A stretch of 19,486 nucleotides of DNA, taken from NCBI GenBank assembly GCA_963769945.1, contig CAVYOA010000011.1, positions 1-19,486 on the forward strand. The letters are read 5' to 3'. The stretch is from WHSW01 sp963769945. GTDB lineage: Bacteria > Actinomycetota > Thermoleophilia > Solirubrobacterales > 70-9. A program made the position numbers and the translations under genes. A model generated the notes under the pieces. That model was not told where the DNA came from and did not search any database. It saw nothing but the letters and a program-made list of their open reading frames with translations. Below, piece by piece: positions 16,554-19,486 of the stretch (position 1 is the first letter of the stretch; each line of letters opens with the position of its first letter).

Positions 16554-16575
16554 CTGACGCGTGGTCTAGCGTCAG
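16554..16575 (+). promoter_or_regulatory. Inverted repeat just upstream of the GGDEF gene start
   Basis: CTGACGC (16554-16560) and GCGTCAG (16569-16575) are perfect 7-bp arms with an 8-base spacer, ending six bases before ATG 16582. TATTTT at 16543-16548 could be the -10 box, in which case the mRNA leader would consist almost entirely of this hairpin. It could be an operator or a translation-limiting hairpin. Confidence 0.35.
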
Positions 16576-16581
16576 CGAGAC

Positions 16582-17344
16582 ATGGAGGGCCAGCCGGCAA
16601 GCGCGATCCCACGCACGGCCGACCAGCTTCGCGAGAGCCTTGCTCGACCGGGAGCCGGCCGGGCGGGACAGGTCGCGGGCGAGCTCGCGGCCCTGCACGT
16701 CGTCCTGATCGAAGAGATCGGTCGGCTCGCCTCGCCGCCGCAACAGGACGACGCGCTGGTTTCATCGCTGGTCCGCCTCGCCGAGCAGTTCGGCTCGATC
16801 CAGGCCGAGTTCGCCGGGTTGATCGCATCCGCGCGGCGCCGATCCCCGGCGCCGTGGCCAGCGTCGATCGCGCCGAGCTCGATGGCTGGCTTCGGACCCT
16901 GGCCGCAGGCCAGCAGCGTTATGGCGTCGGCTTCGCGCTCGCCTTGATCGAGGTCGACGGCCTCGATCTGCCTCAGCGACGCCCACGGCCCGGAGGCGCG
17001 CCGAGCGCATCCTCAACGCGGTCGCTGGGGTGATCGAGCGCCAGGTGCGAAGCGCGGATCGTGCCTTCAAGCTCGCGGATGGCGAGTTCTACGTCGTCGC
17101 TCCGCAGACCAGTGCCGGACGGCTGATGCCGATGATCGAGCGGCTGGTCGAGTTGATCTACAGCTCGCAGGCTTCCCAGGGGCCGCGGATCGCGATCAGC
17201 GCAGGCGTCGTCGATTGCCCGGACGACGGTTCGACCGCCGACGAGCTGATCGCCAGCGCGCATGAAGCCGGCTACGCCGCCAAGGCCGCCGGCATCCCCG
17301 CCGCGCGCCTCGCGCACACGTCGCGCGCCTTGCAAGATCCCTGA
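16582..17344 (+). CDS. GGDEF-like domain protein with degenerate signature (frame breaks near 16830 and 16985)
   Basis: This soluble protein has about 254 residues. The N-terminal about 80 residues are a helical region (ELAALHVVLIEEIGRLASPP, SSLVRLAEQFGSIQAEFAGL) of unknown role. The C-terminal part follows the GGDEF fold: RYGVGFALALIEVDGLD (first strand and metal-binding Asp region), VIERQVRSADRAFKLADGEFYVVAP, an MPMIERLVELI helix, then IAISAGVVDCPDDGSTADEL and HEAGYAAKAAG. The active-site signature GGDEF is replaced by ADGEF, so diguanylate cyclase activity is doubtful. A nucleotide-binding or regulatory role is more likely. The ATG at 16582 is the first codon of the frame, and no strong ribosome site is seen. 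It is divergent from the SpoIIE gene, 118 bp away, and 73 bp upstream of the MerR-like gene in the same direction. Confidence 0.72.
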
Positions 17345-17417
17345 CGCAACCGAGCCAAACCTTGTCGGAACCTCGAGAACCTGCTGAGATCCTCACAGGT
17401 TTCGGCCGAGGAATGAG

Positions 17418-18236
17418 ATGAGCGGGATCAGGATCAACGCAGCTGCGGAAATGCTCGGTGTCAGCGCCAGCACGCTGCGCAGCTGGGAGCGCCGGCTCGG
17501 TTACCCGCACCCGGGCCGCACGCCGGGCAACCACCGCCTGTATGAGCTGGCCGAGGTCGAAGCCCTGCGCGAAGCACTGCGCGAGACCCAGAACATCTCC
17601 AGCGCCGTCGAGGTCGCCCGCCAGCGCGGACGCGGACCCGCCTCGGCCGCTCGGCTGATGGCCGCCTTCGACCGCTTCGATGAGGCGGCTGCCGACCGCG
17701 AGCTGGAGGAGAGCCTCGCGGTTCGCTCCGTGGAGCGCAGCATCTCGGAGCTGCTGCTTCCCGCGCTCGAGCTGGCCGAACACCGGCAGGACGGCGCCGC
17801 CGAGCTCGAGCACGCGTGTCGCTGGTCGACCGGCTGGCTTCACCGGGCCCGTCGCCTGACGCCCGGTGCCTCACGCCCCGAGGGCGTCTTGCTGCTGGAT
17901 TCAGGCTCGCCGCTGGGCGTCGAGGCGATTCAGGTGCAGGCGCTCGAGCTCTTCCTGCGGCGCGCCGGACTGCGCGTGCTGTTGCTGTCCGCCGCTCTCG
18001 CAGAGGGTCGCTTTCGCAGCGCGCTGCGCGCGCTGGAGCCCGACGCGGTCGTACTCTGCGGCTCGGAGGCACGCCTGAACGTGCTCGGCGACCCGCTCCG
18101 GGCGCTGCGAACCGAGAACGGCCCCGCGCGACTTTACGGTTATCGCGCCGCGCGACTGGTCTCAGGACGCGACGGCCTGCCTTCTTTGGGCGACGAGCCG
18201 GCGCAGGCCACTCAGGCACTGCTCGAGAGCTTCTAG
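17418..18236 (+). CDS. MerR-type regulator with degenerate cobalamin-binding-like domain
   Basis: This is an intact 272-residue transcription regulator. The ATG at 17418 has GAGG ten bases upstream. Residues 4-70 form a MerR winged helix (INAAAEMLGVSASTLRSWER, RRLGYPHPGRTPGNHRLYEL). Residues about 78-145 resemble the four-helix cap of CarH/LitR photoreceptor regulators, including a Glu-His pair at 131-132 (AELEHACRW). Residues about 154-250 resemble the Rossmann-like cobalamin domain (PEGVLLLDSGSPLGVEAIQV, then GLRVLLLSAAL, then LEPDAVVLCGSEARL). The lower-ligand His expected in the HxxG position is Ser164 (SPLG), so classical B12 binding is unlikely. The CarH resemblance is my alignment by eye. 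It lies between the GGDEF-like gene and bldC, all on the plus strand. A weak promoter pair TTGTCG/TGAGAT (17362-17390, 17-base spacer) precedes it. Confidence 0.85.
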   Translation: MSGIRINAAAEMLGVSASTLRSWERRLGYPHPGRTPGNHRLYELAEVEALREALRETQNISSAVEVARQRGRGPASAARLMAAFDRFDEAAADRELEESLAVRSVERSISELLLPALELAEHRQDGAAELEHACRWSTGWLHRARRLTPGASRPEGVLLLDSGSPLGVEAIQVQALELFLRRAGLRVLLLSAALAEGRFRSALRALEPDAVVLCGSEARLNVLGDPLRALRTENGPARLYGYRAARLVSGRDGLPSLGDEPAQATQALLESF

Positions 18237-18268
18237 GTTCACGCCGCCGGGACTGCGGAACCGGCGCC

Positions 18269-18283
18269 GTCTCGCCGCGAGAC
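18269..18283. terminator. Short hairpin after the MerR-like gene
   Basis: GTCTCG (18269-18274) and CGAGAC (18278-18283) pair perfectly with a three-base loop, 33 bp past the MerR-like stop. No T-run follows on the plus strand; an A-run does (GGGAAAAAG). It may end the MerR-like transcript, with modest support. Confidence 0.3.
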
Positions 18284-18296
18284 CGGGAAAAAGAGC

Positions 18297-18377
18297 TGCG
18301 CAAGTTTTGTACCAGTTGCACAGGGTTGTGCAAGGGACAGCACATTCGGCGGCGAAAACCTCCGCATCCCTTGCACA
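18297..18377. promoter_or_regulatory. Cluster of TTGCACA-type half-sites upstream of bldC
   Basis: Related 7-mers occur at 18297-18303 (TGCGCAA), 18314-18320 (TTGCACA), 18325-18331 (TGTGCAA) and 18371-18377 (TTGCACA). The second and third form a 7-bp inverted repeat with a four-base spacer. The cluster lies in the 239-bp region before bldC, the longest gene-free stretch in this part of the window. Such a cluster is typical of operator sites. Candidate binders are the two MerR-fold proteins encoded on either side. The promoter itself was not identified. Confidence 0.4.
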
Positions 18378-18475
18378 GGCTCAAGCGTCCGCCATCGGTG
18401 CCGAAAACCGGGTACCCACCCCTTCAGCATCAATTTCCGCATTTTGGGCCAACAATCCCCAACTTAGAGGAGACC

Positions 18476-18739
18476 ATGCAGACAACGATTCAGAGATTCC
18501 TCAACGTGAGCGAGGCAGCGGAGCTCCTCGGCGTCAGCGCCGCGTCGTTGCGCAAGTGGTCCGACCAGGGGCTGCTCCCCGTGTATCGCACCCCGGGTGG
18601 CCAGCGTCGCTACGACCCGATCGATCTCGACCAGTTCCTCGCCTCGATGCGTCAGCCGGCAGCGAGCGCGACGACCGCGCGGTACCTCGCTACGGCCGCA
18701 CCGCGAGCGCGATCAGCGGCTGAACCGCTCAACAGCTAG
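18476..18739 (+). CDS. bldC: BldC-like MerR-fold DNA-binding protein
   Basis: This intact 87-residue protein has a strong ribosome site (AGAGGAG) upstream of ATG 18476. Residues about 9-58 match the BldC fold: FLNVSEAAELLGVSAASLRK, WSDQGLLPVYRTPGGQRRY, then DPIDLDQFLASM. BldC in Streptomyces binds cooperatively, head-to-tail, on direct repeats and controls the onset of development. BldC-type proteins occur widely in actinobacteria, also in lineages without sporulation. The C-terminal 28 residues (ASATTARYLATAAPRARSAA) are low-complexity and possibly disordered. The long upstream region holds a cluster of half-sites suited to auto- or cross-regulation. The next gene follows in the same direction within 50 bp. 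Confidence 0.85.
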   Translation: MQTTIQRFLNVSEAAELLGVSAASLRKWSDQGLLPVYRTPGGQRRYDPIDLDQFLASMRQPAASATTARYLATAAPRARSAAEPLNS

Positions 18740-18743
18740 CTGA

Positions 18744-19486
18744 CCCACCGAGACGAAAGAAGCAGGCTCAGGCCGTCCGACGCCCACGGCGATCGCCATC
18801 GAGGCTGCGATCCTCGGCGTCGTCGTCGCGATCTCGATCTGGGCGCGCGGCCGACGCCGACTGGGACATGGCGCTGCTCGGCACCCTCGTCGTTCTCGGG
18901 GTCGCCAGCGACCTCTTGCGCATCGAAGTCCCCATCGCATCTTCGTCTCCGCCAGCTTCCTCGCGATCGTCCTCGCCGCCGTCTTCTCGGGCGTCGCTCC
19001 GGCCGTCGCGATCGGCGTGGTCACGATCCTCGCCAGCTGGGCGCGCGAGCGCTATCCGCGCGACTACCTGCTGATCAACGTCGTCACCTACGCAGCCTTC
19101 CCGCTGATCGCCGGTCTCGTCTTTCACGCGGTCAGCGACGGCCTCGCGCTCGACTACGGCTCCCCCGCGTTCTACCTGCTGATCTTCGCCGTTTTCGTCC
19201 TCGCCCTGATCGTCGACTTCAGCTTGATCGCCGGCTACTCCTGCTACGTCGAGCGCTCGAGCTTTGCGACGAAGGTTCGCCGGGCACTGGTGCCGTTGCT
19301 GCCCTCCGAGCTCGCTTCGGCGCTGCTCACGGTCGCGATTGCGGTCGCCTACGTCGAGCTCGGGATCGGTGCGCTGGCGATGTTCGGAGCCGTGATCTTG
19401 GTCTTCCAGTACCTGCGTCGGCGCCCTGCTCGTCTCGCAGGAGCGCGCCGACGAGCTCGAGGTCAGAGCGCGCCAGCTCGCCGGCT
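18744..19486 (+). CDS. Multi-pass membrane signalling protein, 3'-truncated by window edge, frame-broken
   Basis: The first about 240 residues of a larger protein are present, nearly all membrane-spanning: AIAIEAAILGVVVAISIWA, then MALLGTLVVLGVASDLLRIE, FVSASFLAIVLAAVFSGVAP, VVTYAAFPLIAGLVFHAV, FYLLIFAVFVLALIVDFSLI, then ASALLTVAIAVAYVELGIGA and LAMFGAVILVFQYL. After the last segment comes a charged helix, SQERADELEVRARQLAG, the usual lead-in to a cytoplasmic HD-type phosphohydrolase, GGDEF or kinase domain. From memory, Thermoleophilia proteins with this join tend to be HD-domain phosphohydrolases, but that domain is outside the window. Frame breaks lie near 18850, 18940 (a C-run) and 19423. 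No good start codon exists in the first frame, so the coordinate given is simply the point after the last in-frame stop. Confidence 0.65.

Noticed and set aside
1..19486. CRISPR arrays, insertion sequences, rRNA or phage genes
   Set aside because: No regularly spaced long repeats, transposase motifs, terminal repeats with target duplications, or conserved rRNA segments were seen.

Overview
The window is high-GC DNA from an actinobacterium. The gene content fits the class Thermoleophilia (Solirubrobacterales or Gaiellales) best. The evidence is a BldC-type regulator, a SpoIIE/STAS partner switch, a tiny LPFTG surface protein, a PHP-active type DnaE and frequent GTG/TTG starts. This placement is inference, since no rRNA or other marker is present. 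Most long genes are broken into two to nine frames by single-base slips, many at G or C runs. Conserved residues continue on both sides of each break, so the window reads as an unpolished draft and not as a field of pseudogenes. Coordinates below span the whole gene across the breaks. Genes without visible breaks are nfo, the Cys-rich gene, the MerR-like gene and bldC.

Left part (1-4150). The 3' part of nfo (endonuclease IV) converges on a small secreted LPFTG-anchored protein (minus strand). Across a 238-bp divergent region lies a plus-strand set: a membrane-anchored protein of unknown function, a HAMP histidine kinase and an OmpR-family response regulator joined to the kinase by an ATGA overlap. 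The divergent region carries two oppositely oriented arrays of 11-bp repeats (unit CTCATS plus five bases). They sit where an OmpR/PhoB-type regulator would bind to control both sides. Strong hairpins lie at the two convergent gene ends.

Middle part (4149-12430). On the minus strand are a ten-cysteine protein with a probable leaderless start and dnaE, separated by a multi-helix inverted-repeat element. Divergent from dnaE is sixA, which converges on a long coiled-coil protein and shares a CTAG stop palindrome with it. Next comes a plus-strand O-antigen-ligase family membrane protein, facing a minus-strand polyprenyl-phosphate sugar transferase. Together these two suggest the start of a cell-surface polysaccharide locus.

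Right part (14060-19486). This is a dense signalling cluster. It holds an HTH-GAF regulator, a SpoIIE-type phosphatase fused to an anti-sigma kinase domain with a coupled STAS antagonist, a degenerate GGDEF protein, a MerR-like protein with a cobalamin-binding-like domain lacking the axial histidine, bldC, and the start of a multi-pass membrane signalling protein cut by the window end. The likely theme is surface and developmental control: environmental sensing (two-component system), stress or sigma-factor switching (SpoIIE/STAS) and nucleotide second-messenger-like domains.
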